Notes under the pieces: generated by a model
Told to the model about the DNA's origin: nothing
Database searches by the model: none
The model's input: only the letters and a program-made list of their open reading frames with translations
NCBI RefSeq assembly: GCF_013394165.1
Contig: NZ_CP041330.1
Span: forward strand, 2,844,501-2,908,500
Length of the DNA stretch: 64,000 nucleotides
Direction of reading: 5' to 3'
DNA from: Pseudoalteromonas sp. Scap06
Lineage (GTDB): Bacteria; Pseudomonadota; Gammaproteobacteria; Enterobacterales; Alteromonadaceae
Shown: positions 28,662 through 37,541 of the stretch, piece after piece
Layout of the letters: each line of letters starts with the position of its first letter
Position numbering within the stretch: the stretch's first letter is position 1
Program-made: the position numbers and the translations under genes

Positions 28662-28823
28662 TGGAATTCTCCGTGATTTGAGGTAGGAAATATTTGTGGT
28701 TCATAAGATAAAGAAATTAACGACTAAAAACAAATTTATCCTGCTTATTTTAGCTATATTTTCGACCATAGTTGTAAACTTTGCTGTTTAAACGCAGCAA
28801 AATGGCAACTTAAGCAAACATCT

Positions 28824-28862
28824 GCTGCATAATTATGCATTTTTGTGTAGAATTTGCAGTAT
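28824..28862. promoter_or_regulatory. Tandem ARG boxes upstream of argR
   Basis: The perfect palindrome TGCATAATTATGCA at 28826-28839 closely matches the ARG box core TGAATAATTATTCA. A weaker second box (TAGAATTTGCAG region, 28845-28862) follows about 3 bases later. Paired 18-bp boxes spaced by 3 bases are the known ArgR hexamer site. This suggests autoregulation of argR and perhaps an effect on mdh. Confidence 0.7.
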
Positions 28863-28886
28863 CTATTACATAACTAATTAGACACT

Positions 28887-29354
28887 ATGCAACCACAAGA
28901 TAAACAAGAAGCATTGGTTAAAGCCTTTAAAGCACTTTTAAAAGAAGAAAACTTTGGCTCACAAGGCGAAATAGTTGATGCGTTAAAAGAGCAAGGCTTT
29001 GATAATATTAGCCAGAGTAAAGTGTCGCGAATGTTAAGTAAGTTTGGCGCGGTACGCACCCGTAATGCAAAACAAGAAATGGTATACTGTTTACCCGCTG
29101 AAATGGGGGTACCAACCGCTAAGAGCCCGTTGCGCCAGCTCGTTATTGATATTATGCATAACGAAATGATGATTATTATTCGCACCAGCCCTGGAGCTGC
29201 TCAACTCATTGCGCGTTTACTTGACTCATTAGGCAAAGCTGATGGCGTATTAGGCACTATTGCCGGCGATGATACTATTTTTATAGCACCAGCTAAAATC
29301 TCAGAAATAGACCTCACACTAGAGCGTGTTCGTATTTTATTTGATACGGTTTAA
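28887..29354 (+). CDS. argR: Arginine repressor
   Basis: ArgR is the arginine-responsive hexameric repressor of arginine biosynthesis. The 155-residue protein has an N-terminal winged helix ([20 protein letters not shown], then [13 protein letters not shown]) and a C-terminal oligomerisation and arginine-binding domain containing [14 protein letters not shown] and [13 protein letters not shown]. The start ATG matches family length. A tandem ARG-box pair lies just upstream and a terminator hairpin just downstream. Confidence 0.96.
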   Translation: MQPQDKQEALVKAFKALLKEENFGSQGEIVDALKEQGFDNISQSKVSRMLSKFGAVRTRNAKQEMVYCLPAEMGVPTAKSPLRQLVIDIMHNEMMIIIRTSPGAAQLIARLLDSLGKADGVLGTIAGDDTIFIAPAKISEIDLTLERVRILFDTV

Positions 29355-29374
29355 TCACTAACGCTGTAATAAAG

Positions 29375-29402
29375 ACGGCTATGAATAATACATAGCCGTT
29401 TT
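29375..29402. terminator. Bidirectional terminator between argR and the DyP gene
   Basis: ACGGCTATG and CATAGCCGT pair around a 7-base loop, followed by TTTT on the plus strand. The genes on either side converge. Confidence 0.7.
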
Positions 29403-29409
29403 GTAATTG

Positions 29410-30309
29410 TTATAACTGCTTTAAAAATCGTACTGAGGGGGCAAAAAATGCAGAGCCCATATCCGCCTGAGTAAAATCAAGCCAGTGATCATAATTCTCT
29501 CCCTGCCCTAGTCGGCTAGTTAGCACTTTTTCGAATGCATCCCCTTTAGCAGAGCACGTAATCACTAACATACCTTGCTCATACACATCGCCATAAGGCA
29601 TGCTTTGGTTAAGTAACAGTGCCTGACCTTGGTCATCTTTTAATTCACTGCGGGTCGCATGGCTGCTCTCAAGTGCGGGGCTGAGTAAGGTATTATCAAG
29701 GCGTGTGCGACCCATTATTTGCTCTTGTTCATGTAATGACAAATGCTGCCACAAGCTCAAGTCATGTTTGAAGCGCTGCACATGAATGTAACTACCTTGG
29801 TCTTCAAAACTATCCGGTTTGTTTATTAATGCCGTTACACGCTTTTGACGGCCATGTGGGGTATCGCCCGCATAAATAAAGCCATTAAAATCACGGCCAT
29901 CTAAAAAGCGAAAATTACGAATTTGCTCCACCAGCTCAACATCAGGGGTGAATAGTTTGAGTATTTGTAGTGCAAACAAATGATTCACGTCTTCTCTGTC
30001 TGAGCGGATTTGCACAAACAAATCACATGGCCTTGCACTCATAACAAAGTCGCTATGGGTAATATTAGGAAAGCTTTGCAGCTCACTTGGCATGAAGTCA
30101 GGTAAAATATGTGGCCAATATTGCGCACCAATTGCCACCATGCAAGAAAGCATAGATTCAGAAAACTGATCACTAAACTCATCTTCAATATCGCTCACTT
30201 TTTTAAGCTTAGCGCGAAGTGATTCGTCGTGACCGTCAAGTACATTAAAAAATAAGTGCAAACCGTGTAAGTTTGCTTCAGCACAAATCCCTGATTGCGC
30301 TTGCACCAT
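29410..30309 (-). CDS. DyP-type heme peroxidase
   Basis: The 299-residue protein belongs to the dye-decolorising peroxidase family (YfeX-like class). The family signature appears as NFRFLDGRDFNGFIYAGD, with the catalytic Asp in the G-x-x-D-G-like motif, and a likely heme-ligand His in LESSHATRSEL. There is no Tat signal peptide, so it is cytoplasmic, unlike EfeB. It lies 39 bases downstream of the ferric ABC transporter ATPase gene on the same strand and is probably its last operon member. A role in heme or iron handling is plausible but inferred. Confidence 0.85.
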   Translation of the reverse strand: MVQAQSGICAEANLHGLHLFFNVLDGHDESLRAKLKKVSDIEDEFSDQFSESMLSCMVAIGAQYWPHILPDFMPSELQSFPNITHSDFVMSARPCDLFVQIRSDREDVNHLFALQILKLFTPDVELVEQIRNFRFLDGRDFNGFIYAGDTPHGRQKRVTALINKPDSFEDQGSYIHVQRFKHDLSLWQHLSLHEQEQIMGRTRLDNTLLSPALESSHATRSELKDDQGQALLLNQSMPYGDVYEQGMLVITCSAKGDAFEKVLTSRLGQGENYDHWLDFTQADMGSAFFAPSVRFLKQL

Positions 30310-30348
30310 TGTTATTCCTTACTTTTTAGAGCAAAACACAGTGATTAA

Positions 30349-31404
30349 TTACGATTCAAAAAAATTCACAGTGTGCGGTTTTATTTTTATTATAACCTGT
30401 TCATTAATTTCAAATGACTGGCCATACTGAGCTGCAACTTCTATTTCTTGTTCAGCAATAACCACAGTGTATACATAGGCAGAGCCGATGAAACGACTAC
30501 TTAGTATTGTAACGCACTCACACTGCAGCAGCTCGTTATTGTTATTAGTGGCAAGCTCAAGCTGGTGTGGACGCACATAAATAACCCCCTTTTCAGCCAC
30601 TGCGTGTTGCTGTGGCAGTATTGACTTAACCACACCAAACTGCGTTTCATATTCAGTGGCTGTTAATGCAGTTGCGCTTAAGTATATGCCCTGACCCAGA
30701 AATTCTGCAACCTCCTTTGAACTTGGTTTAGCAAAAAGCTGTTCTGGGGTGCCTTGCTGCGCAATTTTACCTTGGTGCATAACCGCAAGTGTATCTGAAA
30801 ATGCAAACGCCTCTTCTTTTGAGTGAGTAACAAATACTGCCGACACTTGTTGAGCTTTAATAATACGTCTTATATCAGCGATTAACTCAAATCGGACTTG
30901 GGTATCAATATTAGAAAACGGCTCATCTAACAATAGTAAGCTGGGTTTATAAGCTAATGCACGCGCAATCGCTACCCGCTGCTGTTGACCACCTGAGAGT
31001 TGATGTGGATATCTATCTGCGCAGCCAACCAAGTGCACAAGTTTTAACATTTCATCCACGCGAGCCTGTTTATCCGTTTTGCTCATACCGCTTAGACCAA
31101 AGCCAATATTATTCGCCACCGTTAAATGTGGGAACAATGCGTAGTCTTGAAACATCATGCCAATATTACGATGCTCTGGTGACACAAACGTATTGGCGTC
31201 ACTGACTAACTTACCATCAATAAATACCTGTCCTTGTTTGGCTTCAATTAACCCTGCAATGGCTTTAAGCGTGGTGGTTTTGCCGCAGCCACTGGCACCG
31301 AGTAAACACACTATTTCGTCTTTACCTAAGGTTAAGTCTAAATCATCTACAACCTTAGTCCCGTTATATGCATAGCTCACACCTTGTAAAATCAAACTAC
31401 TCAT
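30349..31404 (-). CDS. fbpC: Ferric iron ABC transporter ATP-binding protein
   Basis: The ATPase subunit energises iron(III) uptake. In 351 residues it has Walker A GASGCGKTTTLKA, the signature LSGGQQQRVAIARA, Walker B LLLLDEPFSNID and the switch His in FVTHSKEEAFAF. A C-terminal TOBE-like regulatory domain follows (about 240-351). Substrate assignment rests on the adjoining permease and binding protein. The start lies directly at the end of the permease gene, so the two are coupled. Confidence 0.9.
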   Translation of the reverse strand: MSSLILQGVSYAYNGTKVVDDLDLTLGKDEIVCLLGASGCGKTTTLKAIAGLIEAKQGQVFIDGKLVSDANTFVSPEHRNIGMMFQDYALFPHLTVANNIGFGLSGMSKTDKQARVDEMLKLVHLVGCADRYPHQLSGGQQQRVAIARALAYKPSLLLLDEPFSNIDTQVRFELIADIRRIIKAQQVSAVFVTHSKEEAFAFSDTLAVMHQGKIAQQGTPEQLFAKPSSKEVAEFLGQGIYLSATALTATEYETQFGVVKSILPQQHAVAEKGVIYVRPHQLELATNNNNELLQCECVTILSSRFIGSAYVYTVVIAEQEIEVAAQYGQSFEINEQVIIKIKPHTVNFFES

Positions 31405-33036
31405 TTAACTACGTTGCTCCATTGAACGATTAATAAAATATAACGGAATAAAACCTACCACCACTATAAATAAAGCTGATATGGAGGCCAGCTCTAATTG
31501 TTCATCGCTAACATATTGAAACACGTGCGTAGCTAAACTTTCAAAATCAAAAGGCCTTAGCAGTAAGGCTGCGGGCAGCTCTTTCATACACTCAATAAAT
31601 ACCAATAAACCAGCGGTTAATAAGCCTCGGCGTAATAAAGGCAAATGCACTAAGCGTAATGTGTGGCCTTGGCTTTTCCCCATTGACTGACTTGCCATAT
31701 CAAGCGAGGGGCTAATGCGTGAAAAGCTCGACTCTATAGCACCATGAGCCACGGCGTAAAACCGCACTATATAAGCAAAAATAATAGTGAGTAAGCTGCC
31801 AGTCAGTAATAGACCAATATCTAAATCATAAGGAGTCAGAATGCGGTTAATAGTATTTTCTAATAGGGTGAGTGGCAACAATACAGCAATCGCTAATACT
31901 GTCCCAGGGAGTGCATACCCGGTACTTGCTAAGCGCCCAGGTATAAGTGGGTTTGCTTGTTTTGCAATGCGCTGATAAAACACCACTAAAACACTCAAAA
32001 CAATAGTCACTACACTCACTACTGCGGCCACTTTCAAACTTTGCCATGCATAGCTAAAAAATTCACTACTCCACGCTTGATCAAAATACGTGATTGCATA
32101 CTTGAGCAAAACAACCATGGGAATAATAAATGAGATTATTAAAATAAGGCTACAAAACCCCGTTGCTAACCATGCAGACTTACCTTTAAGAATATAAAGT
32201 GCCTCACTGTTCACACTCGATTGACGTTCAAATACAGCTTGGTTACGACGGCTAAAACGCTCGGTGATCAATGCTAAGAATAGCAGTAACAACATCACCC
32301 CTGAAATTTTTGCTGCCGCAGTTAATGAGTAATAACCAAACCAAGTATCGTATACTGCGGTGGTTAATGTACTGACTGCAAAGTAGCTAACGGTAGCAAA
32401 ATCAGCCATGGTTTCCATGCTGATCAAAGCCAGCGCAGCAACAATAGCACCACGAGAAAGCACCAAGCTTACTTTAAAAAAGCTTTTCCATGCACTTAAT
32501 CCCATTAATTGGCTTGCTTGAACTAATTTAAAGGATTGTTCACGTAGTGCGGTTTTAAAAATTAAATATAAATACGGGTAGAGTACCAGCGCAATCATGA
32601 TGATAGCCCCTGGCAAAGTGCGTATATCAAAAAACCAGTAATCATTGGGTGATTGCCAACCAAACCATTCTCTTAGTGTTATTTGTATCGGCCCCGCGTA
32701 GTCGAGTAAATCCGTGTACACATAAGCAATAATATAGGTAGGCATGGCAAGCGGCAGCATCAGTGCCCATTCAAACTGTTGTTTGCCAGGAAAACGGCAA
32801 TAAGCGGTGAGCCAACCCAGTGGCAACGCAATCAGACAGCTAAGTAACCCTACACCTAAAACCAGCAATACGGTATTACTTATATAGTCCCACAGCACGG
32901 TATTCCACAGGTGAGTAAATACCTCTGAGTCGCCTTGTAAAGATTCTACTAGCAGAAAAAACAACGGGGTCGACAGTAATAACCCTGTCGACCACGCAAT
33001 AAGCTGCCACTTCGACAGCTGAAATTTATAAGTCAT
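31405..33036 (-). CDS. fbpB: Ferric iron ABC transporter permease
   Basis: This double-length permease of 543 residues, in the FbpB/SfuB class, has about twelve transmembrane segments and two internal EAA-type loops (QLMGLSAWKSFFKVSLVLSR near 195, and SQSMGKSQGHTLRLVHLPLL near 455). Such fused permeases serve iron(III)-specific uptake. The start shares a base with the stop codon of the binding-protein gene (TAATG). Confidence 0.9.
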   Translation of the reverse strand: MTYKFQLSKWQLIAWSTGLLLSTPLFFLLVESLQGDSEVFTHLWNTVLWDYISNTVLLVLGVGLLSCLIALPLGWLTAYCRFPGKQQFEWALMLPLAMPTYIIAYVYTDLLDYAGPIQITLREWFGWQSPNDYWFFDIRTLPGAIIMIALVLYPYLYLIFKTALREQSFKLVQASQLMGLSAWKSFFKVSLVLSRGAIVAALALISMETMADFATVSYFAVSTLTTAVYDTWFGYYSLTAAAKISGVMLLLLFLALITERFSRRNQAVFERQSSVNSEALYILKGKSAWLATGFCSLILIISFIIPMVVLLKYAITYFDQAWSSEFFSYAWQSLKVAAVVSVVTIVLSVLVVFYQRIAKQANPLIPGRLASTGYALPGTVLAIAVLLPLTLLENTINRILTPYDLDIGLLLTGSLLTIIFAYIVRFYAVAHGAIESSFSRISPSLDMASQSMGKSQGHTLRLVHLPLLRRGLLTAGLLVFIECMKELPAALLLRPFDFESLATHVFQYVSDEQLELASISALFIVVVGFIPLYFINRSMEQRS

Positions 33037-34040
33037 TAAAGATCGAACTTCACCTCATCAATTAGCTTAAGGGCTAACGGACGATATTTGCTAATTTCAT
33101 CAAGCGGTAAGCTGTCTTCCTTAAAGCTTCCCCATGATGCAACCAAACTTGAAAGCTTAACACCTGGCTTGACCGGGTACTCCATATTGAGCGAGGCATA
33201 CATATTTTGCGCCTTATTGTCGGTCATATACTCTATAAGTTTCAAGGCATTTTCAGGGTTTTTAGCATACTTAGTAATTACCGCACCCGATACGTTAATA
33301 TGCGAACCACGGTTAGTTTGGTTTGGAAAATTAATATTAACCGCATCTGCCCACGGTTTTTGCGCTTCATCTTGCAACATTTTACCTAAGTAGTAACTGT
33401 TACCTAAAGCTAAATTACATAAACCTTCTTTAACGGCTTTCACTTGCGCACGGTCATTTCCCTGCGGCTTACGCGCTAAATTCGCTTTTACACCCTCAAG
33501 CCATGTTTTAGTCTGTACTTCACCATGATGAGCAATCATAGAAGCCACTAACCCTAAATTATAAGGGTGTTTACCAGAGCGAGTACAAATTTGACCTTTA
33601 TATTCAGGTTCGGCTAAATCTTCATAACTCAGCTCAGGTAATGGACCTAAACGCTCTTTTGAAGAGTAAACATTTCGCACTCGCTTAGTGAGCGCCACCC
33701 ACTGACCATCGCCATCACGAAATGCAGCCGGCACATTATTATTAACCTGCTCACTATCAATTGTTTGCGTTAGCTTTAGCTCTTCTAACTGAATTAACGC
33801 ACTAAAGTTAGAGGTTAATACTAAATCTGCTTTGCTGTGCTTGCCTTCACGCTTAACACGTTCTATTAAGCCTTTTTTAGCAAACACAACATTAGTTTTA
33901 ATGCCTGTTTGCTGTGTAAAATCATCTAAAATAGGTTTAATTAAAAAAGGTTGTCTAAATGAGTAAATATTCACAACATCGGTTGCAACAGCAGGTGCTG
34001 AGACAATTAGTCCAACGACAAGCGCTAGTGTTTTTTTCAT
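33036..34040 (-). CDS. fbpA: Ferric iron-binding periplasmic protein
   Basis: The 334-residue protein has a signal peptide (MKKTLALVVGLIVSAPAVA) and belongs to the FbpA/FutA class of ferric-binding proteins. It has the N-terminal VVNIYSFRQPFLIKPILDDF and a Tyr-rich region (GNSYYLGKML) that likely supplies iron ligands. It is the first gene of fbpA-fbpB-fbpC-DyP, and a Fur box sits just upstream of its start, so the operon is expected to be induced by iron starvation. Confidence 0.92.
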   Translation of the reverse strand: MKKTLALVVGLIVSAPAVATDVVNIYSFRQPFLIKPILDDFTQQTGIKTNVVFAKKGLIERVKREGKHSKADLVLTSNFSALIQLEELKLTQTIDSEQVNNNVPAAFRDGDGQWVALTKRVRNVYSSKERLGPLPELSYEDLAEPEYKGQICTRSGKHPYNLGLVASMIAHHGEVQTKTWLEGVKANLARKPQGNDRAQVKAVKEGLCNLALGNSYYLGKMLQDEAQKPWADAVNINFPNQTNRGSHINVSGAVITKYAKNPENALKLIEYMTDNKAQNMYASLNMEYPVKPGVKLSSLVASWGSFKEDSLPLDEISKYRPLALKLIDEVKFDL

Positions 34041-34051
34041 ATTTTCTTACC

Positions 34052-34074
34052 TGACTAATAATTATTATCATTAA
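34052..34074. promoter_or_regulatory. Fur box upstream of the ferric transporter operon
   Basis: Read on the minus strand, TGATAATAATTATTA (34056-34070) matches the Fur 7-1-7 core TGATAATnATTATCA with one mismatch. It lies about 15-30 bases before the fbpA start codon, where it would block the promoter or early transcription. Confidence 0.75.
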
Positions 34075-34150
34075 TTTTACCGCGATGAACTAAAAAGTGC
34101 ACACTTTATATAATTACTTAGTGATAAATACGCCCAAAAAAGAAAACCCT

Positions 34151-34168
34151 TGTAAGATATCTCTTACG
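34151..34168 (+). promoter_or_regulatory. GacA/UvrY-type upstream activating site
   Basis: TGTAAG-ATATCT-CTTACG matches the GacA/UvrY consensus TGTAAG-N6-CTTACA in 11 of the 12 fixed positions. It lies about 160-175 bases before the inferred start of the CsrB-like RNA, which is the distance class at which UvrY/GacA sites activate csrB or rsmZ. Confidence 0.8.
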
Positions 34169-34326
34169 CTTATGGCAGTAAATGAGTAAAAACACTCTGC
34201 ATAACACTCCACAAACATAGCAAGCCATTGTATTTTAAGTGATTTATAAATATTTCATTTGTAAGAACATAAACCATAAGCGGTTTTATCCTACATTTAC
34301 TGCAAATCACTCTCTATAATTAACCC

Positions 34327-34795
34327 ATAAATAAGCAACGACGCTTACCGAGTAAATGGAAACGGATTAACTACTCGAATACCAAGGTTTGGTTTTTAGG
34401 ATAACAGGGATTTAAGGACAGGCTCAGGATGAGTATCGCAATGGATTGTTGCACAAGGGATAGCATCAGGATGATGCATAATGGATAACAACATCGGAAT
34501 AGTTGTTTATAAAGGATAGGGAACAAGAAGGACAGGCCCTTAGGGCAACACAACGGAATGGTAACAAAGGGAATGCACTCGGATGTGCAATAAGGATTGG
34601 TAATAGATTTTACCTTACAGGATGTTTTAGGGATTTATGGAGACAGGCCCGGATAGCCTATATTACATAGAACTAGAAAGTAATATTGTAATAACACGGA
34701 TCGTAAAAATTGGAGTTGATTAGGTTCAATTGCAGGATGCAACAAAGTTAGAAGATTCCGCAAGCGCGACTAGAGATGGTTCGCGCTTTTCTTTT
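34327..34795 (+). ncRNA. csrB: CsrB-family regulatory RNA (CsrA-sequestering)
   Basis: This stretch of roughly 470 bases carries about two dozen GGA motifs, many as A-GGA or CAGGATG in the loops of short hairpins, for example TCAGGATGA, CATCAGGATGATG and GCAGGATGC. That is the signature of RNAs that sequester the translational regulator CsrA/RsmA. A TATAAT -10 box at 34315-34320 predicts a start near 34327. A rho-independent terminator ends it at about 34795. A GacA/UvrY-type site lies upstream. No protein frame on either strand is credible. The 5' end is inferred, and a two-component input from BarA/UvrY homologues outside the window is expected. Confidence 0.85.
34762..34795 (+). terminator. 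Terminator of the CsrB-like RNA
   Basis: AAGCGCGAC and GTTCGCGCTT form a stem with one bulged base around TAGAGATG, followed by TTTTCTTTT on the plus strand. This fixes the orientation of the RNA. Confidence 0.85.
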
Positions 34796-34883
34796 GCCTG
34801 AAAGTCAGCGGTCAGCCAAATTATATATGTTTAGGCTATACTCAAGCGTAAAATTCAGCTTTTTTGTATTAATACCCTGCACT

Positions 34884-35570
34884 TTATTCCGGCCTGCCTT
34901 TGTTACGCTTACCAAGTAAATAAGCGTCGCGAAACTTAATAAAATGCTGTTCTAATTTAGTGCTCGCATCAACTTCACCAGCCAATGCTAATACCATAAT
35001 AGCCACTTCTGCCGTACCTAACTGATGAGCATGAGGCGCTACACGTAATCGGTAATCAGAGAGTTTTTCTGCGGTAATAGAAAGCACAGGTAAGTTATCT
35101 AAATAAGGACTCTTACGAATCATTTTTTTAGCTTCTCGCCATGTACCATCTAAAAATATAAACAATGGCTGTTTACCTGCATGCGTTTCAACCTGGGTTA
35201 CCACCCTATCAGTTTCAACATCTTCAGCCGGAAAAATCACAAAAGGCTGATATTTATCATTATTCAACAATGCTAATAAAGCAGGATCTGGGGAGGTTCT
35301 ATCCCAACGAAACGCATGATTATCAGGCACTATTTCCGCAATTAAACGCCCTGTATTAGACGGTTTAAAACTTTCATTGTGATACATAAGTAAGCATACT
35401 GCAGCGCTACAGCTTGCGTACTCAGCGCCCTCACAAATACAGTAATGCTTGGCAATTAAGCATTGATCACAACGATCCATTTTTCCACCACGGGCATTAA
35501 ACTCACGTCGAGATTCACTTATTTGCTGAGCTCGTAATGCTAAAACTGAATTTTTTAAACTCTGGGTCAC
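34884..35570 (-). CDS. tapT: DTW-domain tRNA-uridine aminocarboxypropyltransferase
   Basis: The 228-residue protein has the DTW-domain architecture. Four cysteines of a probable zinc site lie near the N-terminus (MDRCDQCLIAKHYCIC), and the SPOUT-like DTW signature reads FLDGTWREAKKMIRKSPYL near 145. Members such as E. coli YfiP (TapT) add acp3 to U47 of tRNAs using SAM. The orthology to tapT is by motif and length only, and other DTW paralogues exist. The gene converges with the CsrB-like RNA and is monocistronic. Confidence 0.85.
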   Translation of the reverse strand: MTQSLKNSVLALRAQQISESRREFNARGGKMDRCDQCLIAKHYCICEGAEYASCSAAVCLLMYHNESFKPSNTGRLIAEIVPDNHAFRWDRTSPDPALLALLNNDKYQPFVIFPAEDVETDRVVTQVETHAGKQPLFIFLDGTWREAKKMIRKSPYLDNLPVLSITAEKLSDYRLRVAPHAHQLGTAEVAIMVLALAGEVDASTKLEQHFIKFRDAYLLGKRNKGRPE

Positions 35571-35633
35571 TGTGGTTAATTACCTATAAATTGATGGCTG
35601 CGCATTGTAGCTAAAATAAAAGGAAATAGATAT

Positions 35634-35696
35634 CTGCGGGCTGCGGGCTGCGGGCTGCGGGCTGCGGGCTGCGGGCTGCGGGCTGCGGGCTGCGGG
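35634..35696. repeat. Tandem heptamer array, 9 units of CTGCGGG
   Basis: Nine perfect consecutive copies of CTGCGGG (63 bases), strikingly G/C-rich in an AT-rich spacer. Perfect identity suggests copy-number instability by slippage. It does not lie in a coding frame that I can support. Confidence 0.95.
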
Positions 35697-35900
35697 CGCT
35701 AGTAAAATAAAACACCGAGCTTTTTGCAAGCATAACTTTTATATTGCAGGCGTGAATTTATCTCACGCAGGTTTAATTTAGGGTTTTAAGCCCGTTGCCC
35801 GACACTCGCAGCTCGACATGCTTTAGTCTTTGTTTTTGCACCATAGAGACGCTGCGCTACACAGAACAATTTTTTGCTAAACGCTGAGGCTATAAAAACA

Positions 35901-35929
35901 AAAAACCCAAGCCGAGGCTTGGGTTTTTT
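35901..35929 (-). terminator. Terminator after lpdA
   Basis: ACCCAAGCC and GGCTTGGGTTTTTT form the stem around a short GA-rich loop, 22 bases after the lpdA stop codon in minus-strand reading. Confidence 0.88.
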
Positions 35930-35950
35930 ATCGCGATTAACTAAAAGAAA

Positions 35951-37378
35951 TTACTTCTTCTTTTTAACTGCTTTTTTGTTTGGTAAATCAGTGATTGAAC
36001 CTTCAAAAATTTCAGCAGCAAGGCCGATTGATTCGTTCAATGTTGGGTGAGCATGAATTGTTAGCGCTAGGTCTTCACCATCTGCACCCATTTCAATACC
36101 TAGACCGATTTCGCCCAGCATTTCGCCTGCGTTAATACCAATCATAGCACCACCGATAATACGGCCGCTTTCTTTATCAAAAATAAGCTTAGTAGAACCT
36201 TCGGTACGTGAAGAAGCAATAGCACGACCCGATGCAGCCCAAGGGAATACAGCTGTTTCAATGCTTAAACCTTGCTCTTTCGCTTCTTTTTCAGTTACAC
36301 CCGCCCATGCAATTTCAGGGTCAGTATAAGCAATTGAAGGAATACACTTAGGATCAAAGTAATGTTTTTGACCAGAGATAACTTCTGCTGCAACATGGCC
36401 TTCATGAACCGCTTTATGCGCAAGCATAGGTTGACCCACTAAGTCACCAATCGCAAAAATATGTTCTACGTTAGTACGTAATTGCTTATCAACGTTAATA
36501 AAACCACGCTCATCAACATTCACACCCGCTTTATCAGCGTCTAACATGTTACCATTTGGTGTACGACCTACAGCAACAAGTACTTTGTCGTAACGTACTG
36601 GCTCTGCCGGTGCATTTTTGCCTTCAAACGTAACATATAAACCGTCGTCTTTTGCTTCAACGCCAGTTACTTTAGTTGAAAGCATTACATTAAACTTGTC
36701 TTTAACATGCTTTTGGTAAATTTTAATGATGTCTTTATCAGCAGCAGGAACAAGTTGGTCTGCAAATTCTACAACATCAATTGCAGAACCTAGTGCACGG
36801 TAAACCGTACCCATTTCAAGACCGATAATACCACCACCTAAAACAAGTAGCTTTTCAGGAACATCTTTAAGCTCTAGCGCGCCCGTTGAATCAATAACGC
36901 GATCATCCTCAGGGATGAAAGGTAAGTTTACAGGTTTAGAACCCGCAGCAATAATTGCGTTATCAAAGGTAATGGTTGTTTTACCGTCAGCGCCTTCAAC
37001 ATCTAAAGTGTTGCTACCAGTAAATTTACCGTAACCAGATACAACTTTTACTTTACGCATTTTAGCCATGCCGTCTAAGCCACCTGTAAGCTGGCCAACA
37101 ACAGAATCTTTCCAAGAACGAACTTCATCTAAGTCAATTTTTGGTGCGCCAAAAGTAACGCCGTGAGATGACATTTCTGCAGCATCATCAATCACTTTAG
37201 CTACGTGTAAAAGTGCTTTAGAAGGAATACAACCAACATTAAGACATACACCGCCTAATGTCTCGCGAGATTCTACTAATGTAACTTCTAAGCCCAAGTC
37301 AGCAGCGCGAAAAGCCGCAGAGTAACCACCAGGACCACCGCCTAGTACAACAACTTGAGTTTTTAATTCGTTGCTCAT
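35951..37378 (-). CDS. lpdA: Dihydrolipoyl dehydrogenase (E3)
   Basis: This flavoprotein E3 subunit of the pyruvate and 2-oxoglutarate dehydrogenase complexes reoxidises dihydrolipoamide. It has the FAD motif VVLGGGPGGYSAAFRAADLG, the redox disulfide GGVCLNVGCIPSKALLH, the NAD motif VLGGGIIGLEMGTVY and the catalytic His-Glu in HAHPTLNESIGLAAE. I chose ATG 37378 (MSNELKTQ), 475 residues, with AAAGGT eight bases upstream. A frame extending to 37408 adds a non-conserved leader. A hairpin separates it from aceF, so it may be partly independently transcribed. Confidence 0.97.
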   Translation of the reverse strand: MSNELKTQVVVLGGGPGGYSAAFRAADLGLEVTLVESRETLGGVCLNVGCIPSKALLHVAKVIDDAAEMSSHGVTFGAPKIDLDEVRSWKDSVVGQLTGGLDGMAKMRKVKVVSGYGKFTGSNTLDVEGADGKTTITFDNAIIAAGSKPVNLPFIPEDDRVIDSTGALELKDVPEKLLVLGGGIIGLEMGTVYRALGSAIDVVEFADQLVPAADKDIIKIYQKHVKDKFNVMLSTKVTGVEAKDDGLYVTFEGKNAPAEPVRYDKVLVAVGRTPNGNMLDADKAGVNVDERGFINVDKQLRTNVEHIFAIGDLVGQPMLAHKAVHEGHVAAEVISGQKHYFDPKCIPSIAYTDPEIAWAGVTEKEAKEQGLSIETAVFPWAASGRAIASSRTEGSTKLIFDKESGRIIGGAMIGINAGEMLGEIGLGIEMGADGEDLALTIHAHPTLNESIGLAAEIFEGSITDLPNKKAVKKKK

Positions 37379-37486
37379 GCTATTACCTTTATTGTTTGAA
37401 CGGGACACAGCCCCAAAATTTAACTGCCATGTTTCTGCAAGGCAGAAAAGGGCATTTGTGCAAATATTGTATCATTGCAAATGATA

Positions 37487-37524
37487 AAAATCCCAGCTAA
37501 AAACAACTGGCTGGGATTTGATTT
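37487..37524 (-). terminator. Hairpin/terminator between aceF and lpdA
   Basis: TCCCAGC and GCTGGGA pair around a 12-base loop, followed in the minus-strand reading by a T-rich tract. It would attenuate read-through from aceEF into lpdA, as known for the separate lpd transcript in E. coli. Confidence 0.55.
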
Positions 37525-37541
37525 TACTCACTCTGTAGTGA

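Larger units (their letters stand above)
35571..35950. other. Intergenic region with heptamer repeat, downstream of lpdA
   Basis: This 380-base gap holds the tandem heptamer array at 35634-35696, a short tract with degenerate CCCGTTGCCCG-like motifs (about 35790-35815) and the lpdA terminator at 35901-35929. It must also contain the promoter of the DTW gene. I see no gene in it. Confidence 0.5.

Noticed and set aside
28874..29185. Minus-strand ORF opposite argR
   Set aside because: It overlaps a certain gene, has no ribosome-binding site and no recognisable protein features.
34371..34553. 60-residue ORF on the minus strand
   Set aside because: It lies antisense inside the CsrB-like RNA, has no ribosome-binding site or family resemblance, and is explained by chance.
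35634..35696. CRISPR array
   Set aside because: The units are 7 bases with no spacers, so this is a simple tandem repeat. No cas genes are present in the window.
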